64,000 nt of DNA from a virus: IMG/VR virus record IMGVR_UViG_3300008117_000025, positions 118,847 through 182,846 of that record; one strand, given 5' to 3'. Shown here piece by piece: positions 27,544 through 35,599 of this stretch (positions within the stretch are counted from its first letter, which is position 1; each line of letters starts with the position of its first letter). The notes under the pieces are model-generated. The model saw only the letters and a program-made list of their open reading frames with translations. It had not been told where the DNA came from and made no database searches. The position numbers and the translations under genes are program-made.

Positions 27544-27647
27544 TTGAATTGATTTAATATCTTGTTATTTTGATCGATTCTTTTTTTATGTTTAAGACCG
27601 TTTTTTCTTGATTTCATTGGTCTTTTTTTAGGTGCTGCGTTTGCCAT
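27540..27647 (-). CDS. Small Lys/Arg-rich protein (35 aa)
   Basis: The minus-strand ATG at 27647 opens a 35-codon frame, MANAAPKKRPMKSRKNGLKH and on to NQFK, whose stop overlaps the next ATG as ATGA. It is very basic (more than 35% Lys/Arg/His). This is the second such peptide in the window (the other is at 9246-9380). The tight coupling argues it is real; a DNA-binding role is a guess. Confidence 0.6.
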   Translation of the reverse strand: MANAAPKKRPMKSRKNGLKHKKRIDQNNKILNQFK

Positions 27648-27652
27648 AGTTT

Positions 27653-27886
27653 TTATTTTGAATGCCACCAATTACAACAATATTCGTCGGCAGCGACAGG
27701 TATTTTAGCATTACCATCACGCCACTGTAACCAATATTTGTTATTGCATAAATTGCCCTTTTCAACCCAATATTCACAGTTACCACACATTGAACCACCT
27801 TTAGTTACTTTCATACCGGGTTTATGATCTGAAGGGTATTCAATTTTACCTTCTTGGAGTTTAAGTAATTCAAGTAGGCTATGCAT
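27653..27886 (-). CDS. Tagged Cys-rich small protein, HiPIP-like pattern
   Basis: 77 residues: tag MHSLLELLKLQEGK with L-Q-E, then CGNCEYW, a single LCNN, and ADEYCCNWW. Cys spacing and the PVAADEYC ending resemble small Cys-rich marine phage proteins sometimes likened to high-potential iron-sulfur proteins. Iron-sulfur or zinc binding is inferred from the Cys content only. Confidence 0.7.
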   Translation of the reverse strand: MHSLLELLKLQEGKIEYPSDHKPGMKVTKGGSMCGNCEYWVEKGNLCNNKYWLQWRDGNAKIPVAADEYCCNWWHSK

Positions 27887-28179
27887 TATTTTACTTTTTT
27901 AAGTTTATCATTTTCTTGAGTGAGAAAATCAACCTTAATGCGCAACTCAGCTACTTCGGAAGTCAATTTAAGGATCAAATTGCGTAAATCATCTTTTTCA
28001 GATGCTGATTCTTCAAGCAATGCTTCTAATTTGGCAATGCGTTCTTTGCAATCATGGCGAATAAAATCTTCGTCTTTTTCCTTGTGAATTGCCCTTCTTT
28101 CATAATAGCGAAAAGCTGATGTACTTCCCAAAACCGTAATTGCAGTGATTAACACTGTCCACAGATTGCTATTTTCCAT
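27886..28179 (-). CDS. Membrane-anchored coiled-coil protein, i-spanin-like
   Basis: 97 residues: one N-terminal membrane segment (about 6-24, WTVLITAITVLGS) and a continuous coiled coil to the C-terminus. This is the layout of Rz-like inner-membrane spanins, and no accompanying lipoprotein spanin is evident nearby. Alternatively it is a generic membrane anchor. Promoter box at 28218-28227. Confidence 0.6.
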   Translation of the reverse strand: MENSNLWTVLITAITVLGSTSAFRYYERRAIHKEKDEDFIRHDCKERIAKLEALLEESASEKDDLRNLILKLTSEVAELRIKVDFLTQENDKLKKVK

Positions 28180-28217
28180 CGTAATTTATAAGTTGATTTT
28201 ATTAGTAAATCATTACC

Positions 28218-28227
28218 TATAAATATT
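28218..28227 (-). promoter_or_regulatory. Promoter box for 27886-28179
   Basis: AATATTTATA, 38 bases before the ATG, overlapping the stop region of the preceding gene. Confidence 0.5.
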
Positions 28228-28810
28228 AAGATCCGATGTGTTCTTTAAGTTTTTGGATATATTCCTGTAATTCTGCGGTTATTTTTTGCTTGTCTATACC
28301 TTTACCTGCCCATTTCTCAACGTCACCCTGTTCAGTTACGAAACCTTCATTACTATCTTCTAATGCTATTTCTAGTACAAATTGTTCTAATTCGTCAATG
28401 TGTGTTTTAATACCTCGTGTTGTTAAACTACGAGCATATTCTTCGAATTGTCCTGTGCGTTTTAATTCAGTTTCCATTTCAACAACACAATTAAAACACA
28501 TTTTGTGTAAAGGCCACATTTTTTTATTTAAGGTGTGGTTTTTCATTGCTTTGTCACATTTAGGACAAGTTAGTGGTATATTGAGTGCTTCTTTTAATTT
28601 ATCAAAGCGAGTAACGGTTTGTTTGATACCGTTTTTAATAGTCCATTGTTTACCCTTTTCTTCCCATACATCACCTTCCTTATGTTCTACTTGTGATTTA
28701 GTATAACCAACTTGAGTAACTGTTTTAGCAGTATAATCTTTAGTAATAATATTGCGCATGCGCTGTACATCGCGATCTTTAAACTCGCGTTTCAACATGT
28801 TGTCACTCAT
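28226..28810 (-). CDS. Zinc-ribbon-containing conserved phage protein
   Basis: 194 residues. The middle has CPKCDKAM (about 83-90) and HKMCFNCVVEMETELK, a CxxC...CxxC zinc ribbon. Basic N-terminal and helical C-terminal parts flank it. I recall similar proteins in T4-like phages of marine bacteria, function unestablished. It follows directly after the 1358-residue protein gene, with a 3-base gap. Confidence 0.75.
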   Translation of the reverse strand: MSDNMLKREFKDRDVQRMRNIITKDYTAKTVTQVGYTKSQVEHKEGDVWEEKGKQWTIKNGIKQTVTRFDKLKEALNIPLTCPKCDKAMKNHTLNKKMWPLHKMCFNCVVEMETELKRTGQFEEYARSLTTRGIKTHIDELEQFVLEIALEDSNEGFVTEQGDVEKWAGKGIDKQKITAELQEYIQKLKEHIGS

Positions 28811-28813
28811 AAC

Positions 28814-31800
28814 TTATTGATATATCTCGTTGTTTTGTTTGCCAAAATCTCTTAATAATATTCCTGCTTTAGCGTTTGCTTCGTTTTCAATTTCACTACC
28901 TGTTTTTCCACTTTCATAACTAATTCGTCCGTCTAAATTTTGTTTATGATGAACTAATTCATGTGCTAATGTTCTTAATATATCAGCCATGTTTCTATTC
29001 TTCACATAAACCCATATTTTATTATCATTCGGATCAAAATAACCAAAACTGCGTCTGTCTTTTACTTGATTAGTATCGTAGGAGAGGGTTAAGCTACGAG
29101 GAGGATTCTGGATTGCCAAATTTTTGCATGCATATTTTATAAATTCTCCAATAGTACCTGTTTCACTTTCGTCTAAACGTTGTAATTTAGATTTTAAACC
29201 TTCATTCATTAATTTTATTTTAGCTAATTCTTTTCTATATTCGTCTACTAATTGTTTAACTTCTTCCATATATTCTTTTAAAAGGCCTAATTCTTCAGAA
29301 TTTATATTCCAATCATTAAGAACATCTTTTAATGTAATTCCAGGAGGAGCAAGACTCATTAAAATATTATCAGCAAATTTTTTATATTCATCTTTTATAT
29401 CGCTTCCTGCTTTTACAATTCGGTTTTGTGATATATAAGAGGTTGCATATCTGTCCTCTTTTTTTACATATTTAAGTGTAGCTATAATTTTGTAAGATTT
29501 TATTTTACCACTTAAAATATCATCAATTTTATTATCAGCAGTTTTAATATATCTAAAAACATATTGTTTATCCCGAAATCCTTCTTGATAATTTTTACCA
29601 TTCTTATAATCGTAACTATCATTAAGATTACCTAATAAACTATTGTATTTTTTATCTAATTCATATTCTGCTTTTTCTTTAGGATCTACTTCTACATCTT
29701 TAAATATATTTTTTAAACCTTTAAGTCTAGGATACTTATCTTCTATATTCTTAAAGAAAGAATAGAAATCTTCCCCCGGATTATCAGCTGTTGTTACAGT
29801 GTAATGGTCTATCCCATTATCTGAATACATATTATAGTTAGCATCAACGAATTCCCCATTTGGGTCAGGATGGACAAATATTACTAATAGATGTGTTATA
29901 TCTACAAAATTTCCATTTTTATCTTGTTCAGATGATTTTGTATCATCAAATACAAAGTATGGTGTGCCACTTTCTTCATATCTATAATCATAATATAAAT
30001 TATCATCACCACGAGCTGAAATACAAAATGAATAGCCATTGCCATATTTAATACAGGCATTTTTAGTTTTACCTACATATATTCTTAATCCGTTTTGGTT
30101 ATAAACTAGATTAGCATCTTTACTAGGTTCACCATCATTTATTTTACCTGCCTTAATACGCTTTGGTTGATTAGCATCAACTGTAGTTTCTAAATCTTTC
30201 CAGTTATATTTAGTAATATCTTTTTCAGTTACTCTAGGACTATCCTTAATTTGACTAAAGCGATTAATATATGATTGAATAATATTTACTCCTAAATTAG
30301 GTTTTTCTTGTTGAAATTTAGCAGTTAAATCATTAACTAATTTGTTAGAATATTCATTGATAGAAGTTTCATTTATTAATTTTAACTTAAGTATTTCTCT
30401 ATCATATTTGTTTGATATTTCAATATAGGTTGATAAAATTTCTTCATGTTCATCATCGAGGGGTACCAATTTATATTCTAACTTTGGTGTTAGGTTTAAT
30501 TTTTTTACATTATCAATCCAACCACTTATATTTTTTTCAAATTCTTTTTCATTTTTAGCAACTGCATAATTTTTTTGAATAGTCATATATGGATTTAGTT
30601 GTCCGTTTTTTTTATCATAAGCTAATAATCGGTAAAAATATAATTGTAGTTCTCCTTTTAATAATTTAGTTGCTGTAGATTTACCACTCTTAGTATCTTT
30701 ACCACTTATAATACTCAATGCTGGGTATTCATCAAGAAGATTATCTAGTTTTTTTTCTTTTTGTCGTTCAAGATTATATATTTTAACATCAATATCACTA
30801 TCCCCTATAGGTTTATATTGTAATATATTTTTTAATCCATTAAGTTGGGGATATACTTCTGCCATTTCTTCAAAAGTACTAAAAAGCTCTTCACCAGCAT
30901 TGTTTGCTTCTGTAACAGAAAATGCTTCTCCTTCCTCAACCAATATTACCAATAAATGAGTAGGATCTATAAAACCATTTTTACCTTTATCACTAGATCT
31001 ACTATCATCAAATACAAAATATATAGATGCTGGGCCTGACTCTTCATATGATCCTTCTTCTGATCCTACTCTGTATCGAGCATATAAATTTCTTGAACCA
31101 CGAGCTGAAATGCAGAAACTATATCCATTACCATACTTTATACAGGATTTTTTAGATCCACCTTCATATACCCTAATATTATTTTGATTATATAGTAACT
31201 CAGCGTTAGTAACATCTCCATCATTTAATTTACCTGCTTTAATACGTTTTGATTGTAGATTATCTTTTATTGTATCTTCTAAATCACTCCATGAATATTG
31301 AAAAATATCACGTTTATTTGCAGATAAATTATTTTTAATCTGATCAAAACGTTTAATATATTCTTTTACCTGTTCAGTCGATAGTTCAGGATTTTCTTGT
31401 GTGAATTTGTCTGTTAGTTGGCTAATAACCTTTTCAGAATATTCTTTTAATGGTTCAGCAGGTGGTTGTTCAGCAGGAGCCGGTTCTGGTTTGGGTTCTT
31501 CTTTAGATTCTTTACCCATTGCTAATAGGAAATCAGCTACTTCAACACCATCAGGTAAGAATTTTTTAATTTCTTCCTCATTACCATCGCGTATTGCTTT
31601 TCTAAGATCAGTAGCATTTAAACCACCAAAATTACCAGCATCGAATATTTTTGCGTTAGAATATTTACTTAAATTTTTATATCTATCTTCTTCACCTTTA
31701 CCATAAGCAGCATATACTGTTACCTCAGGATTATTTTCTACAAAATCATATACATCTTTAACAGGTGTAACAGCTGATACTCTTATTTCTACTTTATCAC

Positions 31801-32890
31801 CGTCTACTAATTGGTCTTTGTATAATTCCCAAGCAGCAACACTCTCATCAGGTGAAATACCATCATGTATTTTAGGTGAAACTAATACTACTACTTGATC
31901 TGCTTTATTAAGTAATTGTTTTACTACACTAAAGTGACCTTTATGTGGTGGTTTGAATTTGCCTGGAAATAGTGCTATTGTTGTTTCACTTTGTTCAAGT
32001 AGCAATGATGCAATGTATCTACCTAGGTTAGTTTCACTTAGCATTGAATTTACTTTATCTAATGATTTTTGTTTATTATCGCCTTTTGGCGTATTTACTT
32101 CACCACTTTTAATAGATACCATCGAGTTAAAAACGCCTTTAATGCGGTTTTTAGAGCGTGGATTTTGTACCTTAGATGATATATTATTTAACAGTTCCTC
32201 GAAGCTACCGTCTATTTTGTAGTTGGTAAATAGCTTTTTGATATTAGACCAATTGCTAGTTTTCCATACTTCGGTACGATCAGTTTCTTTAAAATTATCT
32301 AACGTTACGATACGTAATGTTAAACCGGCGCTTGATAAGTTAAATTCATATTCTTGATTTGCTTCTAGTACAGGTACATTTTTTATACCCATACGAGCAA
32401 ATATTGATTTAGGATCTTCCTCTAGACATATTACCTTAGCTAATCCTAATAATAGTCCTTGTATTTCAGCAGGATAATCTAAAAATTCTTTCTTGAATTC
32501 AGCTTCATCATCACTAACAGAAACAATATTATCTATTTGAACGTATTGATCTGGTTGGTCTTCTATAGGATATAGTATGGTAATAATTTCACCTGTGTTG
32601 AGGTATTTTTTACCTTTATATTTTTCACTTTTAAAGGGAATAATAACGTCGTCTGGTAGTGCTGATAGGAATTTAGCTAGCTCTACTTTAATATTTTTCT
32701 TGTCTGTTGCTTCTAAATTAACAATTAAGTCAATATCACCAAAATCTTCTTTAGCGCTTGTATTATATGAACCTGAAATTTTAGCACTTTTAAAAGCAGG
32801 AAATTTCTTTAATATCCTGTTGATATAATTATCTGTTGTTTTAGCAACAGAAGCTCTAGTAATCCTATTTCCACCGGCTGATCCTGACAT
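28814..32890 (-). CDS. Multidomain NTase/NMNAT-like/metallopeptidase putative polyprotein
   Basis: 1358 residues. Domains in order: nucleotidyltransferase (GSYNTS 40-45; D52 and D54 in GDIDL); NMN/pantetheine adenylyltransferase-like (about 303-455; HKGH 316-319 and NATDLRKAI); two copies of an unknown domain (about 484-700 and 850-1070), each with CIKYGNGYSFCIS; and a C-terminal zincin (about 1245-1358) with HELVHH 1310-1315 and downstream Glu residues. Tripeptides LLE (297-299), LKE (481-483), INE (839-841 and 844-846) and MNE (1228-1230) lie at domain borders, so prohead protease could cut it into pieces. Its start overlaps the preceding stop by one base. Function inferred: packaged host-modifying enzymes. 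Confidence 0.85.
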   Translation of the reverse strand: MSGSAGGNRITRASVAKTTDNYINRILKKFPAFKSAKISGSYNTSAKEDFGDIDLIVNLEATDKKNIKVELAKFLSALPDDVIIPFKSEKYKGKKYLNTGEIITILYPIEDQPDQYVQIDNIVSVSDDEAEFKKEFLDYPAEIQGLLLGLAKVICLEEDPKSIFARMGIKNVPVLEANQEYEFNLSSAGLTLRIVTLDNFKETDRTEVWKTSNWSNIKKLFTNYKIDGSFEELLNNISSKVQNPRSKNRIKGVFNSMVSIKSGEVNTPKGDNKQKSLDKVNSMLSETNLGRYIASLLLEQSETTIALFPGKFKPPHKGHFSVVKQLLNKADQVVVLVSPKIHDGISPDESVAAWELYKDQLVDGDKVEIRVSAVTPVKDVYDFVENNPEVTVYAAYGKGEEDRYKNLSKYSNAKIFDAGNFGGLNATDLRKAIRDGNEEEIKKFLPDGVEVADFLLAMGKESKEEPKPEPAPAEQPPAEPLKEYSEKVISQLTDKFTQENPELSTEQVKEYIKRFDQIKNNLSANKRDIFQYSWSDLEDTIKDNLQSKRIKAGKLNDGDVTNAELLYNQNNIRVYEGGSKKSCIKYGNGYSFCISARGSRNLYARYRVGSEEGSYEESGPASIYFVFDDSRSSDKGKNGFIDPTHLLVILVEEGEAFSVTEANNAGEELFSTFEEMAEVYPQLNGLKNILQYKPIGDSDIDVKIYNLERQKEKKLDNLLDEYPALSIISGKDTKSGKSTATKLLKGELQLYFYRLLAYDKKNGQLNPYMTIQKNYAVAKNEKEFEKNISGWIDNVKKLNLTPKLEYKLVPLDDEHEEILSTYIEISNKYDREILKLKLINETSINEYSNKLVNDLTAKFQQEKPNLGVNIIQSYINRFSQIKDSPRVTEKDITKYNWKDLETTVDANQPKRIKAGKINDGEPSKDANLVYNQNGLRIYVGKTKNACIKYGNGYSFCISARGDDNLYYDYRYEESGTPYFVFDDTKSSEQDKNGNFVDITHLLVIFVHPDPNGEFVDANYNMYSDNGIDHYTVTTADNPGEDFYSFFKNIEDKYPRLKGLKNIFKDVEVDPKEKAEYELDKKYNSLLGNLNDSYDYKNGKNYQEGFRDKQYVFRYIKTADNKIDDILSGKIKSYKIIATLKYVKKEDRYATSYISQNRIVKAGSDIKDEYKKFADNILMSLAPPGITLKDVLNDWNINSEELGLLKEYMEEVKQLVDEYRKELAKIKLMNEGLKSKLQRLDESETGTIGEFIKYACKNLAIQNPPRSLTLSYDTNQVKDRRSFGYFDPNDNKIWVYVKNRNMADILRTLAHELVHHKQNLDGRISYESGKTGSEIENEANAKAGILLRDFGKQNNEIYQ

Positions 32891-33861
32891 TATGCTTTTT
32901 CTTTTTGGTAAGGAATTAATTTAGAATTATCAGGTAAGAATTTACCTTTTAATCCTAGTCTATCTTGGTTATCAATCCAATATTTTTGTAAATTATCAGG
33001 TATATCTGCTCTAGTTGAGTCAAGTATTTTAAGATATCTATCCATAATAGAATTATATTCTTCTTTGGATATATTTTTTCTTATATAATCTTCTAATTTG
33101 AAATAATCATCAAGAATATCTTGAGTTAAATTAAAACCGTATAATTTATTTAATAGAGCGATTGCTTCTTTAGGATTAGATGCTTCCTGCTTACCTGTTT
33201 CCTTATCTAAAACACCAGTAGTATGACCAAATGTTTTACCTTTATTAGCAAATAAAGCTAACATTAATTGTGTACGATGTAATCCTTTAACATTGCCCTC
33301 ATATGATTGAGAATAATAACTAAAACGTAACCATTCAGGATTACCTACATTAATATCGGTTTGAACTGCTTTACCTACTTTTTCACCGTCAGGTCCGTAT
33401 TGAGGTATAGCACAAAATATAGAGCCGGCACCTGATGCTTTAAGATCAACTTCAACGTCAGGTAAAGCATCGTTAATTTTATCTCCAATCAATACAATCA
33501 TAGCACGTAATTGGAGTTTTTCAGGAGTAGCGGTTCTAGCTTTTTTAGTAAATTGAGCTAAAAGTTCATTATATTTGTTTTCATCTACACCCCAGCCTTT
33601 AAAGTCAGGTTTTCCACCAGGAAATATATTTTGAATATCATATGATAAATCAATATCACCTGACACGGCTTTTTTACCAGCAGATCCTAATTTTTCAAAT
33701 GCTTTAAACGTTGATGCCTTTGCAGGAAATATTTTAGATAATTGATCTACAAATTTTTCAATTGTAGGTTCAATATTGTCTTTTTCAATTGAATCGGTAG
33801 TACCAAATACATTACCACCTTCTAACAATATTTGTTTAGCTATTTTTAATAATTGGATCAT
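32890..33861 (-). CDS. MIQL-tagged nucleotidyltransferase-like protein
   Basis: 323 residues. Tag MIQLLKIAKQILLEGG with L-L-E/G. The domain has LGSAGKKAVSGDIDLSYD (GS at 59-60, D69 and D71), the metal-binding motif of pol-beta-type nucleotidyltransferases; a third acidic residue may be in VEVDLKA. The C-terminal half is helical. Target unknown: such enzymes can adenylylate proteins, tRNA or small molecules. It is cotranscribed and coupled with the 1358-residue protein, itself starting with a nucleotidyltransferase, and expressed from a promoter with a 5' hairpin. Confidence 0.8.
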   Translation of the reverse strand: MIQLLKIAKQILLEGGNVFGTTDSIEKDNIEPTIEKFVDQLSKIFPAKASTFKAFEKLGSAGKKAVSGDIDLSYDIQNIFPGGKPDFKGWGVDENKYNELLAQFTKKARTATPEKLQLRAMIVLIGDKINDALPDVEVDLKASGAGSIFCAIPQYGPDGEKVGKAVQTDINVGNPEWLRFSYYSQSYEGNVKGLHRTQLMLALFANKGKTFGHTTGVLDKETGKQEASNPKEAIALLNKLYGFNLTQDILDDYFKLEDYIRKNISKEEYNSIMDRYLKILDSTRADIPDNLQKYWIDNQDRLGLKGKFLPDNSKLIPYQKEKA

Positions 33862-33876
33862 AATTAAACATAAATA

Positions 33877-33901
33877 GGCAGCTTGGACAGCCCAAGCTAC
33901 C
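33877..33901 (-). repeat. 5' leader hairpin of NTase/polyprotein operon
   Basis: GGTAGCTTGG-GCTGT-CCAAGCTGCC, a 10-bp stem with one G-T wobble, abutting the promoter box; would cap the 5' end of the message. Could also terminate the lipoprotein transcript, but no T-tract follows. Confidence 0.65.
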
Positions 33902-33911
33902 TATAAATATT
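33902..33911 (-). promoter_or_regulatory. Promoter box for 32890-33861 operon
   Basis: AATATTTATA in the gap after the lipoprotein gene; hairpin follows at once. Confidence 0.55.
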
Positions 33912-33923
33912 TGTTATTTTTGA

Positions 33924-35126
33924 TTATTGACCTTTAGCTGGGAAGCGTGTCCATCCATTTATCCATGATGGTCTAGCCAGAGCTTCCATCTCTAATTTAG
34001 TGTAATTTTTTTCAATATTACCTTCACCTAATGCTTTTGTTTTCATTTGAGATGCAGTAAATAATGTTGAAGTTGATTTAAAGTTTAATAATGGATCATA
34101 TGCTTGAATTTCATTATTTTCAAATTTACTAACACCATCTTTATAAGAGGTTGCTGTTTCATTTGATTCAATTGAAAATGCACCTTTTTGATATCCTAAT
34201 ATTTTAGAATTAGTAATCGTAAATTGTGTAGCACGTCTCCATCTTAAACCTAAGTTGTGATTAGCTAAAGCAGCAGCATCAAATGGACCAATTAATGTCA
34301 TTCCTACTAATTTAGGATGAGTAAATGGTTGAGCGGAAGATCCAACACCATCATTATCACATTCTACACCATTACCTGCATCTCCATTATCTACGAATTG
34401 AGGGTCACGCTTTGATACTCCATTTGTTACAGTTCCTGTATAACCAAAATCAAAATCATAATCATCATCTGCTGTTGCAAATGCATATAGGTTTTTAGGG
34501 GATACAGTACCACCAAAGAATTCAAATGCATCGTCGTTAGCATATACTGTTTGAACGTTTTCAATTATAGTACCTGAACCTACTCCACCTAATGTTAAAG
34601 CGTTAATTTCAGAGTTAGGTAAAGCAGCAACACCAGCATATTCAATACGAACATACTTTAATACACCACTATTGTCAGCATCATTAGTACCACCAAATGC
34701 TCTACCAATGCCGCCTTCAATAGTTGGTTCTGATGAGCGATTAGTTTTAGCGCGACCTAAAATTACAATACCACCCCAATCGCCAGGAGATCTCTCGCCA
34801 GCGTTTTTACCTGAGGTGAATATAATCGGTTTTGTAGATGTTCCTTCAGCAATGATTTGGGCTCCTCTTTCAATACACAAAGCACCTTTTTCAGCAATAT
34901 CGCTTACAATAGTGGTGCCAGGTTGAATAATAATTTTAGCTCCATCAGTTACATACACATATCCTTTTAAAGTCCATACCTTGTCTGATGTTAAGGTAAT
35001 AGTTGTGTTAATATTGCCATTAAGTACAGTGTTTGATGGTACATTGATAGGTCCATCTTCACCACCTAATTCTTTAGTGCAGGAAAATATCCCTACTAAT
35101 GCTAATAATGTTAATAGCTTTTTCAT
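33924..35126 (-). CDS. Surface lipoprotein with beta-helix-like repeats
   Basis: 400 residues. Signal peptide with lipobox MKKLLTLLALVGIFSC, then TKELGGED, an acidic stretch after the Cys that resembles the Bacteroidota lipoprotein surface-export signal. The body has repeats suggestive of a right-handed beta-helix: GAKIIIQPGTTI, IERGAQIIAEG, GDWGGIVILG, LKYVRIEYAGV. Such lipoproteins pair with TonB-dependent receptors in Bacteroidota; here its ATG overlaps the receptor stop as ATGA. Highly unusual in a phage. Substrate unknown. Confidence 0.85.
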   Translation of the reverse strand: MKKLLTLLALVGIFSCTKELGGEDGPINVPSNTVLNGNINTTITLTSDKVWTLKGYVYVTDGAKIIIQPGTTIVSDIAEKGALCIERGAQIIAEGTSTKPIIFTSGKNAGERSPGDWGGIVILGRAKTNRSSEPTIEGGIGRAFGGTNDADNSGVLKYVRIEYAGVAALPNSEINALTLGGVGSGTIIENVQTVYANDDAFEFFGGTVSPKNLYAFATADDDYDFDFGYTGTVTNGVSKRDPQFVDNGDAGNGVECDNDGVGSSAQPFTHPKLVGMTLIGPFDAAALANHNLGLRWRRATQFTITNSKILGYQKGAFSIESNETATSYKDGVSKFENNEIQAYDPLLNFKSTSTLFTASQMKTKALGEGNIEKNYTKLEMEALARPSWINGWTRFPAKGQ

Positions 35127-35599
35127 AAATTAAGATTGATTGTTAATGAGATTGATTGTTCGTTGTTTGTTTTGATTAAATTACCTCTTGTTTTTTGGTA
35201 GTAGATAGATGGTTGCGCAAGTACATCACCTATTGCCAATTTGATTTCACCTTTATTTATCTTACGTAAGTAAACTAAGTCGATTATATCTCTAGAATTT
35301 TCAAATATATCAGCATACCCTTGGAATCCAACTGCTGATATTCTGTCTCCTACTCTATTATATGATACGTTTAATGTATTTTTATTTTTATGGAAATTTA
35401 AACCACTGTTAATAACGTATTTTGATTGGCCTTGTAATTGGCGTTTTATACCATTTACTTTAACTTCAGAATTAGTTAAAGCTGTATTTGTGTAAAAATC
35501 TAACCACTCATTTACTTTTTTACGAATTTCAAATTCAACACCATAAATTATAGCTGATTTGGGGTTGGTGAATTTCACCTGATTTAGGATAAAATTCAT
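35123..35599 (-). CDS. TonB-dependent receptor, C-terminal fragment
   Basis: About 140 coding residues continue the receptor barrel in another frame, from FTNPKSAIIYGVEFEIRKKV to the terminal strand ISLTINLNL. It contains the usual outer-membrane barrel strands NVSYNRVGDRI and IDLVYLRK. The ATG at 35599 is probably not a real start; the frame overlaps the N-terminal part by 65 bases. It belongs with the feature at 35535-37277: relative to homologues a segment of perhaps 25-40 residues is missing at the junction, shifting the frame. Confidence 0.75.
   Translation of the reverse strand: MNFILNQVKFTNPKSAIIYGVEFEIRKKVNEWLDFYTNTALTNSEVKVNGIKRQLQGQSKYVINSGLNFHKNKNTLNVSYNRVGDRISAVGFQGYADIFENSRDIIDLVYLRKINKGEIKLAIGDVLAQPSIYYQKTRGNLIKTNNEQSISLTINLNL

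Noticed and set aside
35560-35590. Programmed frameshift in the receptor
   Set aside because: Although a CCCCAAA run is present, protein sequence is missing at the joint, which a frameshift alone would not explain.
35123-35599. Independent gene for the receptor C-terminal fragment
   Set aside because: Its first residues are out-of-frame receptor codons with no leader; treated as part of an interrupted receptor.
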